A stretch of DNA of 64,000 nt, taken from the NCBI RefSeq assembly GCF_003952365.1, contig NZ_CP034443.1, forward strand, positions 4,953,001-5,017,000. The letters run 5' to 3'. The stretch comes from Mesorhizobium sp. M9A.F.Ca.ET.002.03.1.2 (lineage in GTDB: Bacteria > Pseudomonadota > Alphaproteobacteria > Rhizobiales > Rhizobiaceae). Shown piece after piece: positions 56,955 to 64,000 of this stretch; the stretch's first letter is position 1, and every line of letters starts with the position of its first letter. The translations under genes and the position numbers were made by a program. Below the pieces are notes generated by a model. That model was not told the origin of the DNA. It made no database searches and was given only the letters and a program-made list of their open reading frames with translations.

Positions 56955-57260
56955 TTACCAGCTCGACTTGACCAGGCCCGGGATCTGGCCGTTGTTGCCG
57001 AGATCACGAAGCGCGATGCGCGATACTTTGAGCTTGCGATAGTAGGCACGCGGACGTCCCGTGACTTCGCAGCGGTTGCGGATGCGGGTCTTGGCCGAGT
57101 TGCGCGGCAGTGCCGCAAGTTTCAACTGGGCGCGGAAACGCTCTTCCATCGGCTTGGACTGATCCATGATGATCGCCTTGAGGACCTTACGCTTGGCAGC
57201 GTACTGGTCCGCAAGCTTGCGGCGCCTGTTGTTCTTCTCGACTGAGCTGGTCTTTGCCAT
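56955..57260 (-). CDS. rpsN: Ribosomal protein S14
   Basis: 101 residues, the long form without a zinc site: [20 protein letters not shown], and C-terminal [20 protein letters not shown] with a single Cys instead of the CxxC pairs. Confidence 0.98.
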   Translation of the reverse strand: MAKTSSVEKNNRRRKLADQYAAKRKVLKAIIMDQSKPMEERFRAQLKLAALPRNSAKTRIRNRCEVTGRPRAYYRKLKVSRIALRDLGNNGQIPGLVKSSW

Positions 57261-57287
57261 TTCAGATTTTTCCTTTTCTCGCTGCCG

Positions 57288-57866
57288 TTACTGGCGGAAG
57301 GGGAAGTTGAAGGCCTTGAGCAATGCCCTGGCTTCGTCGTCCGTCTTCGCAGTCGTACAAACGATGACGTCCATGCCCCAGATCTGATCAACCTTGTCGT
57401 AGTTGATCTCCGGGAACACGATGTGTTCCTTGATGCCCATGGCATAGTTGCCACGGCCATCGAAGCTCTTCGGATTGAGCCCGCGGAAGTCGCGGACGCG
57501 CGGCAGCGCGATGTTCACGAGACGATCGAGGAACTCGTACATGCGTTCCTTGCGCAGCGTGACCTTGGCGCCGATCGGCATCTTTTCGCGGACCTTGAAG
57601 CCGGCGATCGAGTTGCGGGCGCGGGTGACGACGGCCTTCTGGCCGGCGATCAGTGCAAGATCCTCCGCCGCGATCGAAGGCTTCTTCGAATCGCCGGTCG
57701 CTTCGCCGACGCCCATGTTCAGCACGATCTTGTCGATGCGCGGAACCTGCATCTCGTTCTCGTAGCCGAACTGCTCCTGCAGCGCCTTGCGGATGGTCTC
57801 GTTGTAGACCTGCTTGAGGCGCGGCGTATTCTGGGCCGCCGCCTGCTTGGTTTGAGCCTTAGCCAT
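57288..57866 (-). CDS. rplE: Ribosomal protein L5
   Basis: 192 residues from [20 protein letters not shown]. It has [39 protein letters not shown] residues ([19 protein letters not shown] here) and [20 protein letters not shown]. It overlaps the upstream rplX by 8 bases. The ATG at 57866 was chosen by homology over a start 28 codons upstream. Confidence 0.97.
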   Translation of the reverse strand: MAKAQTKQAAAQNTPRLKQVYNETIRKALQEQFGYENEMQVPRIDKIVLNMGVGEATGDSKKPSIAAEDLALIAGQKAVVTRARNSIAGFKVREKMPIGAKVTLRKERMYEFLDRLVNIALPRVRDFRGLNPKSFDGRGNYAMGIKEHIVFPEINYDKVDQIWGMDVIVCTTAKTDDEARALLKAFNFPFRQ

Positions 57867-58173
57867 TGATGACTTCTCCCGAGCGCTTGGCGACGCGCAC
57901 CTTCTTGCCGTCCTTCTGGAAAATGAAACCGACGCGGGTCGGCTTGCCATCCTTGGGGTCGGCCAGCGCGATGTTCGACAGCTGGATCGGCGCTTCCTTG
58001 GTGATGATCCCGCCCTCTTGGGACTGGGACTGCTTCTGGTGACGGCGGATCATGTTGACGCCGCGCACCAGCGCGGTGTCTTCCTTCGGCTGCACCGAGA
58101 GGACTTCGCCCGAACGGCCCTTGTCCTTGCCGGCCAGCACGACGACCTTGTCGCCTTTTCTAATCTTCTGCAT
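57859..58173 (-). CDS. rplX: Ribosomal protein L24
   Basis: 104 residues. KOW motif [20 protein letters not shown] at the N-terminus, and [20 protein letters not shown]. An assembly initiator of the 50S subunit. Confidence 0.98.
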   Translation of the reverse strand: MQKIRKGDKVVVLAGKDKGRSGEVLSVQPKEDTALVRGVNMIRRHQKQSQSQEGGIITKEAPIQLSNIALADPKDGKPTRVGFIFQKDGKKVRVAKRSGEVING

Positions 58174-58185
58174 TGGTCCGGCTCC

Positions 58186-58554
58186 TTACAGCACTTCAGG
58201 CGCGAGCGAGATGATCTTCATGTGGTTCTTGGCGCGCAGTTCGCGCGGAACCGGCCCGAAGATACGCGTGCCGATCGGCTCTTTCTTGTTGTCGACGAGA
58301 ACGGCCGCGTTCTTGTCGAAACGGATCACGCTGCCGTCCGGGCGGCGGATGTCCTTGGCCGTGCGAACCACAACCGCCTTCATCACATCGCCCTTCTTGA
58401 CGCGGCCGCGCGGGATGGCTTCCTTGATCGACACCACGATGATGTCGCCCACGGAAGCGTATTTCCGCTTCGAGCCGCCCAGCACCTTGATGCACATGAC
58501 ACGACGGGCGCCGGAATTATCCGCGACGTCGAGGTTTGTTTGCATCTGAATCAT
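58186..58554 (-). CDS. rplN: Ribosomal protein L14
   Basis: 122 residues beginning [20 protein letters not shown], the standard L14 start, with [20 protein letters not shown]. Confidence 0.98.
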   Translation of the reverse strand: MIQMQTNLDVADNSGARRVMCIKVLGGSKRKYASVGDIIVVSIKEAIPRGRVKKGDVMKAVVVRTAKDIRRPDGSVIRFDKNAAVLVDNKKEPIGTRIFGPVPRELRAKNHMKIISLAPEVL

Positions 58555-58636
58555 GACTGGCCGCCTTCTTCTCTTCTAACGGGACGGGTTGTTCACCCTC
58601 CCCCGGTCTGTCCAAAATTCGTTTCGTTTGCCCTGA

Positions 58637-58876
58637 TCAGGCCTGGTCCGAAGATACAACGGTCCAGCGCTTGTCCTTGGAAATCGGCTTCGATTCCTGG
58701 ATGAACACCTGATCGCCGACCTTGTGGGCGTTGTTCTCGTCGTGCGCCTTGTACTTCTTGGTCATGCGCACGGTCTTCTTCATCACGGGATGCGTGAAGC
58801 GCCGTTCGACCTTGACGACAACCGTCTTCTCGTTCTTGTCGCTGACGACGGTGCCCTGCAGAATGCGCTTTGGCAT
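58637..58876 (-). CDS. rpsQ: Ribosomal protein S17
   Basis: 79 residues, [20 protein letters not shown], then [20 protein letters not shown]. Binds 16S rRNA early in assembly. Confidence 0.98.
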   Translation of the reverse strand: MPKRILQGTVVSDKNEKTVVVKVERRFTHPVMKKTVRMTKKYKAHDENNAHKVGDQVFIQESKPISKDKRWTVVSSDQA

Positions 58877-58887
58877 GATTTTCGTCC

Positions 58888-59088
58888 TTAAGCCTTCTTG
58901 GCCGCGGACTTTTCCGCAGCGATGGTCTTGATACGCGCAATGTCCCTACGGACCTGCTTCACGCGCGCGGTCTTCTCGAGCTGGCCCGTGGCCTTCTGGA
59001 AGCGCAGGTTGAACTGCTCCTTCTTCAGGCTGGCCAGGTCGTCGGTCAGCTGGTCCTGAGTCTTGGTCCGGATGTCTTCGGCTTTCAT
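58888..59088 (-). CDS. rpmC: Ribosomal protein L29
   Basis: 66 residues from [20 protein letters not shown]. It has [20 protein letters not shown] and [11 protein letters not shown], the L29 helix pair near the exit tunnel. Confidence 0.97.
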   Translation of the reverse strand: MKAEDIRTKTQDQLTDDLASLKKEQFNLRFQKATGQLEKTARVKQVRRDIARIKTIAAEKSAAKKA

Positions 59089-59101
59089 GATCAGCCCGTC
59101 C

Positions 59102-59515
59102 TTATTCTGCGATGCGCTGTACGAAGCGCGTCCTGACCGAGAGCTTGGCCGCGCCGAGACGCAGCGCCTCACGGGCGGTTTCCTCATTGACGCCGTCGAT
59201 CTCGAACATGATACGGCCCGGCTTCACGCGCGCCGCCCAGTAATCGACCGCGCCCTTGCCCTTGCCCATGCGGACTTCGGTCGGCTTCGACGTCACCGGC
59301 ACATCAGGGAAAATACGGATCCAGACGCGGCCGGCGCGCTTCATTTCGCGGGTGATTGCGCGGCGGGCCGCCTCGATCTCACGCGCGGTGACGCGGTTCG
59401 GCTCAAGCGCCTTCAGCCCGAAACCGCCGAAATCCAGATTGGTGCCGCCCTTGGCGGCACCATGGATACGACCCTTGAACTGCTTGCGGAACTTTGTGCG
59501 CTTTGGCTGCAGCAT
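59102..59515 (-). CDS. rplP: Ribosomal protein L16
   Basis: 137 residues from [20 protein letters not shown]. It has [20 protein letters not shown] and [20 protein letters not shown]. Confidence 0.98.
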   Translation of the reverse strand: MLQPKRTKFRKQFKGRIHGAAKGGTNLDFGGFGLKALEPNRVTAREIEAARRAITREMKRAGRVWIRIFPDVPVTSKPTEVRMGKGKGAVDYWAARVKPGRIMFEIDGVNEETAREALRLGAAKLSVRTRFVQRIAE

Positions 59516-59542
59516 CGTTCTAACTCCAAATTCTCAACTGTC

Positions 59543-60268
59543 TCAGGCGTTTTCGCGACGGCGACCGCGTTCGCGCTCACCACCACCGCCATGCGCATGA
59601 TCGCCCTCGGAGGCGCGACGCTCCGAAGCCATCGGGTCGTGCTCGAGGATTTCGCCCTTGAACACCCAGACCTTGACGCCGCAGATGCCGTAGGCGGTGT
59701 GTGCTTCGGCCGTGCCGTAGTCGACGTCGGCGCGCAGCGTATGCAGCGGCACGCGACCTTCGCGGTACCATTCCATGCGCGCGATCTCGGCGCCGCCGAG
59801 ACGGCCGGCGCAGTTGATGCGGATGCCTTCGGCGCCGAGGCGCATCGCCGACTGCACGGCGCGCTTCATGGCGCGGCGGAACGCGATGCGGCGCTCAAGC
59901 TGCTGGGCGATCGACTGGGCGACCAGCGTCGCGTCGATCTCGGGCTTGCGCACCTCGACGATGTTCAAATGCGTCTCGGACTTCGTCATCTCCATCAGCT
60001 TCCTGCGAAGCTTCTCGATGTCGGCGCCCTTCTTGCCGATGATCAGGCCCGGACGCGCCGCATGGATGGTGACGCGGCACTTCTTGTGCGGACGCTCGAT
60101 CACGACCTTCGAAATCGCAGCCTGCTTGAGTTCCTTCTCAAGATACTTGCGGATCTTGATGTCCTCATGCAGCAGCTTGCCGTACTCGCCGGTATTCGCG
60201 AACCAGCGCGAATCCCAAGTGCGGTTGATGCCGAGACGCAGACCGATCGGATTGATTTTCTGGCCCAT
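59543..60268 (-). CDS. rpsC: Ribosomal protein S3
   Basis: 241 residues from [20 protein letters not shown], with the KH domain [20 protein letters not shown] and a charged Gly/Arg/His-rich C-terminal tail. The start shares one base with the rplV stop. Confidence 0.98.
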   Translation of the reverse strand: MGQKINPIGLRLGINRTWDSRWFANTGEYGKLLHEDIKIRKYLEKELKQAAISKVVIERPHKKCRVTIHAARPGLIIGKKGADIEKLRRKLMEMTKSETHLNIVEVRKPEIDATLVAQSIAQQLERRIAFRRAMKRAVQSAMRLGAEGIRINCAGRLGGAEIARMEWYREGRVPLHTLRADVDYGTAEAHTAYGICGVKVWVFKGEILEHDPMASERRASEGDHAHGGGGERERGRRRENA

Positions 60269-60657
60269 TATGCGGCCTCCCCTTTTTCTTCGACTTCACG
60301 AACGACGATCGTGAGGTGCGAGAACGGCTTCTCGATACGGCTGGCGCGACCACGGCCACGGGCATGGAACCGCTTCATGACGATCGACTTGCCGACATAG
60401 GCTTCCGCCACGATCAGCGCATCGACGTCGAGGTCGTGATTGTTTTCCGCGTTGGCGATCGCCGATTCCAGCGTCTTCTTGACCGTGCCGGAAATCCGCT
60501 TGGCCGAGAATTCGAGATCGGAAAGCGCTGTCGCGACCTTCTTGCCGCGGATCAGCGCGGCAACCAGGTTCAGCTTCTGCGGGCTGATACGGATCGTGCG
60601 CAACACGGCGCGCGCTTCGTTGTCAGCAAGCCTGCGCGGAGCTTTGGCCTTGCCCAT
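60268..60657 (-). CDS. rplV: Ribosomal protein L22
   Basis: 129 residues from [20 protein letters not shown]. The exit-tunnel loop is [20 protein letters not shown], the region where macrolide-resistance changes arise in other bacteria. Confidence 0.98.
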   Translation of the reverse strand: MGKAKAPRRLADNEARAVLRTIRISPQKLNLVAALIRGKKVATALSDLEFSAKRISGTVKKTLESAIANAENNHDLDVDALIVAEAYVGKSIVMKRFHARGRGRASRIEKPFSHLTIVVREVEEKGEAA

Positions 60658-60659
60658 GA

Positions 60660-60938
60660 TTATTTCCTCTTCGCCTTCTTATCCGCGCCGTGACCGTAAT
60701 AGGTCCGGGTCGGAGCGAATTCACCGAACTTGTGACCGACCATGTCCTCGTTCACCGAAACGGGAACATGCTTCTGGCCGTTGTAGACACCGAAGGTGAA
60801 GCCGACGAACTGCGGCAGGATGGTGGAGCGGCGGCTCCACATCTTGATCACCTCATTGCGACCACCTTCACGAACCTTGTCCACCTTCTTGAGAAGGTAG
60901 CCGTCGATGAAGGGGCCTTTCCAAATCGAACGAGTCAC
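60660..60938 (-). CDS. rpsS: Ribosomal protein S19
   Basis: 92 residues from [20 protein letters not shown], with the C-terminal [20 protein letters not shown]. Confidence 0.98.
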   Translation of the reverse strand: MTRSIWKGPFIDGYLLKKVDKVREGGRNEVIKMWSRRSTILPQFVGFTFGVYNGQKHVPVSVNEDMVGHKFGEFAPTRTYYGHGADKKAKRK

Positions 60939-60954
60939 TTGGCGTTACCTCTTC

Positions 60955-61788
60955 TTAGCTCTTGCGCTGATGGCGCGAGCGCAGGATGAACTTGTCGGTC
61001 GCCTTGTTGGACCGCGTCTTCTTGCCCTTGGTCGGCTTGCCCCAGGGCGAAACCGGATGGCGGCCACCCGAGGTGCGGCCTTCGCCGCCGCCATGCGGAT
61101 GGTCGACCGGGTTCATGGTCACGCCGCGGTTGTGCGGACGTTTTCCCCGCCACACCGTGCGGCCTGCCTTGCCGTCATTGATGTTGCCGTGGTCCGGGTT
61201 GGACACGGCACCGACAGTGGCCATGCAGGAGCCGTGGACGACACGCTGCTCGCCCGAGTTCAGGCGCAGGATCGCCATGCCCTGGTCACGGCCGACGAGC
61301 TGGGCATAGCCGCCAGCCGAACGGGCAACCTGGGCGCCCTTGCCCGGCTTCAGCTCGATGTTGTGGACGATCGTGCCGACCGGCATCGAGGCCAGCGGCA
61401 TCGCATTGCCCGGCTTCACGTCGACCGCTTCGCCGGCCACAATCTTGTCGCCGGCAGCGAGGCGCTGCGGGGCGATGATGTAGGACAGTTCGCCGTCGTC
61501 ATACTTGATCAGCGCGATGAAGGCGCTGCGGTTCGGATCGTATTCGATACGCTCGACCGTGCCGACGACGTCGAACTTGCGGCGCTTGAAGTCGATGATA
61601 CGGTACGTGCGCTTGTGACCGCCGCCGATGAAGCGGGCCGTGATGCGACCGTAATTGTTGCGGCCGCCCGACTTGGTCAGGCCTTCGGTCAAGCCCTTGA
61701 CAGGCTTGCCCTTGTAGAGGCCCGAGCGATCGACGATGACCAGCTGGCGGGTGCTCGGCGTTATCGGGTTGAATTTTTTCAGTGCCAT
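60955..61788 (-). CDS. rplB: Ribosomal protein L2
   Basis: 277 residues. It has [20 protein letters not shown] and, near the peptidyl-transferase centre, [20 protein letters not shown] with the conserved His. Confidence 0.98.
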   Translation of the reverse strand: MALKKFNPITPSTRQLVIVDRSGLYKGKPVKGLTEGLTKSGGRNNYGRITARFIGGGHKRTYRIIDFKRRKFDVVGTVERIEYDPNRSAFIALIKYDDGELSYIIAPQRLAAGDKIVAGEAVDVKPGNAMPLASMPVGTIVHNIELKPGKGAQVARSAGGYAQLVGRDQGMAILRLNSGEQRVVHGSCMATVGAVSNPDHGNINDGKAGRTVWRGKRPHNRGVTMNPVDHPHGGGEGRTSGGRHPVSPWGKPTKGKKTRSNKATDKFILRSRHQRKS

Positions 61789-61810
61789 GTTTCTGTCCTC
61801 GCGGTCTTGC

Positions 61811-62104
61811 TCAGAGACCCGTCGCGACGTCGATCGACTGGCCGTCGGCCAGCGTCACAACCGCCTTCTTGACGTCGCTCTGGCGGCCGATCGTGCCGCG
61901 GAAGCGCTTGATCTTGCCCTTGCGGACAAGCGTGTTCACGGCCATCACCTTGACGCCGAACAGCGCTTCGACGGCAGCCTTGATTTCCGGCTTCGACGCC
62001 TTCTTGGCGACGTTGAAGACGACCTGGTTCTGCTCGGAAGCCATGGTCGACTTTTCGGTGATCGCCGGCGAGACGATCACGTCGTAGTGACGAAGGTCGG
62101 TCAT
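61811..62104 (-). CDS. rplW: Ribosomal protein L23
   Basis: 97 residues from [20 protein letters not shown]. Docking site for trigger factor and SRP at the tunnel exit. Overlaps the rplD stop by 4 bases. Confidence 0.98.
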   Translation of the reverse strand: MTDLRHYDVIVSPAITEKSTMASEQNQVVFNVAKKASKPEIKAAVEALFGVKVMAVNTLVRKGKIKRFRGTIGRQSDVKKAVVTLADGQSIDVATGL

Positions 62105-62721
62105 TTGAAGCGCTCCTCGAGAGCCTCGACGGCGGCCTTCGAAAGGACCAGCGTGCCGCGGCGCAGAATGTCGTAGACGTTGATGCCCTGGATGGGCAGC
62201 ACGTCGATGTTCGGGATGTTCGTCGCCGCAAGCTTGAAGTTCTTGTCAAGCTCGGCGCCGCCGATCACCAGGGCGTTGGACAGGCCCAGCGTTGCGAAAT
62301 TCGCGATCAGCGCCTTGGTTTTGGCCTCGGTCAGCTTCAGCTCGTCGATGATGATGAGCGACGCGCTCTTGGCCTTGGCCGAGAGGGCATGCTTGAGGCC
62401 CAGCGCGCGCACCTTCTTCGGCAGGTCGTGCTCGTGGCTGCGGACGACCGGGCCGTGGGCCTTGCCGCCGCCGCGGAACTGCGGAGCGCGGGCCGAATGG
62501 TGGCGGGCGCGGCCCGTACCCTTCTGCTTGTACATCTTGGCGCCGGTGCGGGCGATCTCGGCGCGACCCTTGGTCTTGTGCGTGCCCTGCTGCTTCTTGG
62601 CAAGCTGCCAGCGCACGACGCGCTGCAGGATGTCCTCACGCGGATCAAGGCCGAAAATCTCCTCGGAGAGTTTCACCTTGCCGGCGTCCTTGCCGCCGAG
62701 CGTTGTGATCTTGAGGTCCAT
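62101..62721 (-). CDS. rplD: Ribosomal protein L4
   Basis: 206 residues; [20 protein letters not shown] and [20 protein letters not shown] are the L4 loop. In E. coli L4 represses the S10 operon; not tested here. Shares one base with the rplC stop. Confidence 0.98.
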   Translation of the reverse strand: MDLKITTLGGKDAGKVKLSEEIFGLDPREDILQRVVRWQLAKKQQGTHKTKGRAEIARTGAKMYKQKGTGRARHHSARAPQFRGGGKAHGPVVRSHEHDLPKKVRALGLKHALSAKAKSASLIIIDELKLTEAKTKALIANFATLGLSNALVIGGAELDKNFKLAATNIPNIDVLPIQGINVYDILRRGTLVLSKAAVEALEERFK

Positions 62722-63470
62722 TATTCCGCTCCCTCTGTGGCCGGGGCATCGTTCACTGTGGCAGGGGCATCGTTCTTGGCGCTGTCATTGGTTGCGATGG
62801 CGCGGATTGCGGCAGGCTTCGGCGCATTGGCCGGCAACGCAACCTTGGCGGCGTCGCGGACCAGAATCCAGGCGCCCTTCGAACCCGGAACCGCGCCGCG
62901 GATCAGGATCAGACCGCGATCGGCGTCGGTCGAGACGACCTCGACATTCTGCGTGGTGACGCGGGTGTCCCCCATGTGGCCAGCCATATGCTTGCCCTTG
63001 AACACCTTGCCCGGGTCCTGGCGCTGGCCGGTCGAGCCGTGCGTACGGTGCGAGACCGAGTTGCCGTGGGTCGCGCGGCCACCGCCCATATTGTGCCGCT
63101 TGATGACGCCCTGGAAACCCTTGCCGATCGTGGTTCCCGTCACATCGACCTTCTGGCCAACGACGAAATGCTCGACGGTGATCTCGGCGCCGACATCGAT
63201 CATATTGTCAGCGGAGACGCGGAATTCGGCAACCTTGGCCTTCGGCTCGACGGAAGCGGTCGCGAAATGGCCGCGCATCGCCTTCGACGTGTTCTTCACC
63301 TTGGCAAGGCCAACGCCGAGCTGGACGGCGGTGTAGCCGTTCTTCTCCTGCGTGCGCTGCGCCACGACCTGGCAGTTCTCCATCTGGAGAACAGTGACGG
63401 GAACATGTTCCCCGGCATCGTTATAGATGCGGGTCATTCCCACCTTCTTTGCAATCACACCTGAACGCAT
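62721..63470 (-). CDS. rplC: Ribosomal protein L3, with C-terminal extension
   Basis: 249 residues from [20 protein letters not shown]. Conserved [20 protein letters not shown] near the peptidyl-transferase centre and [20 protein letters not shown]. Beyond about residue 210 lies an Ala/Asp/Asn-rich tail ([20 protein letters not shown]) that E. coli L3 lacks. Confidence 0.97.
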   Translation of the reverse strand: MRSGVIAKKVGMTRIYNDAGEHVPVTVLQMENCQVVAQRTQEKNGYTAVQLGVGLAKVKNTSKAMRGHFATASVEPKAKVAEFRVSADNMIDVGAEITVEHFVVGQKVDVTGTTIGKGFQGVIKRHNMGGGRATHGNSVSHRTHGSTGQRQDPGKVFKGKHMAGHMGDTRVTTQNVEVVSTDADRGLILIRGAVPGSKGAWILVRDAAKVALPANAPKPAAIRAIATNDSAKNDAPATVNDAPATEGAE

Positions 63471-63564
63471 CGGTTCAATTCCTTTAGAGTTCCCTGTCGG
63501 GGCTGCCGCCCCTCCACGCCTCTTGTTTCTTCAGAGTTCCGGGTCGCCCCGCACTTCTGGTTCC

Positions 63565-63873
63565 TTAGAGCTTGATCTCGACGTCGACACCGGCGGCAAG
63601 ATCGAGCTTCATCAACGCGTCGACCGTCTGGGGGGTCGGGTCGACGATATCGAGCAGACGCTTGTGCGTGCGCATCTCGAACTGCTCGCGGCTCTTCTTG
63701 TCGACGTGAGGCGACCGGTTGACCGTGAACTTTTCGATCCGCGTCGGCAGCGGAATGGGGCCGCGGACGTTGGCGCCGGTGCGCTTGGCCGTCGACACGA
63801 TTTCCCGCGTCGAGGCGTCAAGCACCCGGTGATCAAACGCCTTGAGGCGGATGCGGATATTCTGACCGTTCAT
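63565..63873 (-). CDS. rpsJ: Ribosomal protein S10
   Basis: 102 residues from [20 protein letters not shown], with [20 protein letters not shown]. First r-protein gene of the S10 operon, downstream of tuf; the tuf-rpsJ gap is 66 bases. Confidence 0.98.
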   Translation of the reverse strand: MNGQNIRIRLKAFDHRVLDASTREIVSTAKRTGANVRGPIPLPTRIEKFTVNRSPHVDKKSREQFEMRTHKRLLDIVDPTPQTVDALMKLDLAAGVDVEIKL

Positions 63874-63939
63874 TCGTCACTTCCTTGTTCTGGCGCGGCG
63901 CGGGCATCCCGCGCCCGCGACAGATCGGTTTAAGTCCAA

Positions 63940-64000
63940 TTACTCTTTGATGGTGACGACGATGCCGGCACCGACGGTGCGGCCGCCTTCACGGATGGCG
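63940..64000 (-). CDS. tuf: Elongation factor Tu, C-terminal end (5' part beyond window)
   Basis: The last codons read AIREGGRTVGAGIVVTIKE and a TAA stop, the EF-Tu C-terminus (FAIREGGRTVGAGVV). Only about 19 residues are visible. Rhizobial tuf precedes rpsJ in the str operon. Confidence 0.93.
   Translation of the reverse strand, partial: AIREGGRTVGAGIVVTIKE

Overview
The window is a GC-rich chromosomal segment from an alphaproteobacterium of the order Hyphomicrobiales, most likely Mesorhizobium or a close relative in the Phyllobacteriaceae. This is inferred from gene order (eno-ftsB-pdhA-pdhB-pdhC; glnB-glnA beside glnII and a DUF2735 gene), from an E1-beta subunit carrying its own lipoyl domain, from the S10-spc-alpha ribosomal cluster lacking rpmJ, and from short palindromic intergenic repeats of the rhizobial type. 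It is mostly core chromosome. I see no prophage, transposase, CRISPR array, tRNA or rRNA.

Layout. 1-5.7 kb: pyruvate dehydrogenase genes, an FtsB-like divisome protein and enolase, all on the minus strand. 5.8-12.1 kb: small genes (lipoprotein, PRC-barrel, dodecin, Dabb), kdsA with a VOC-fold gene, a cyclopropane-fatty-acid synthase and a membrane-anchored phosphodiesterase. 12.2-13.7 kb: a TetR regulator and a membrane protein, each preceded by a copy of the same 18-bp dyad, so a self-contained regulatory pair. 13.7-22.1 kb: NDH-2-type oxidoreductase, formyl-THF cyclo-ligase, an Lrp regulator divergent from alanine dehydrogenase, a duplicated outer-membrane barrel, DUF1203, a DapB-like protein without the catalytic histidine, and an OmpA-family protein. 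21.5-24.8 kb: a tight cysK-alaX-sseA-GNAT operon. 25-34 kb: SDR, hydrolase, RhlE helicase, pccB, a secreted one-haem cysteine-rich protein of unknown function, and the NAD(P)HX repair enzyme.

34.2-37.9 kb is a nitrogen-assimilation block: a sigma-54 promoter reads into glnB-glnA (PII and GSI), and a second near-perfect sigma-54 promoter with two upstream NtrC-like dyads reads into glnII (GSII). A small DUF2735 gene lies on the other side of those dyads. 37.9-49.1 kb: an MHS-type transporter with a large periplasmic insert, an ATP12-type chaperone, a DMT exporter, rluC, a decayed crcB remnant, an aldehyde dehydrogenase with a 20-bp perfect dyad and an AcoR-like regulator that lacks the AAA+ domain, rarA, and a Do-family periplasmic protease gene interrupted by an apparent one-base deletion.

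49.2-64 kb is the ribosomal protein supercluster, read on the minus strand from tuf (cut by the window end) through rpsJ to rplQ, including secY, adk and rpoA. Its genes are tightly packed, but two gaps (rpsK/rpsM and rplO/secY) hold palindromic structures.

The most interesting points are the frameshifted htrA gene, the AAA+-less regulator with its dyad, the TetR two-operator module, the haem-binding orphan, the DapB-like protein with a replaced catalytic residue, and a four-hairpin intergenic region ending in a U-tract upstream of pccB. I did not find a clearly new multi-gene system; the candidates are individual genes and regulatory structures.
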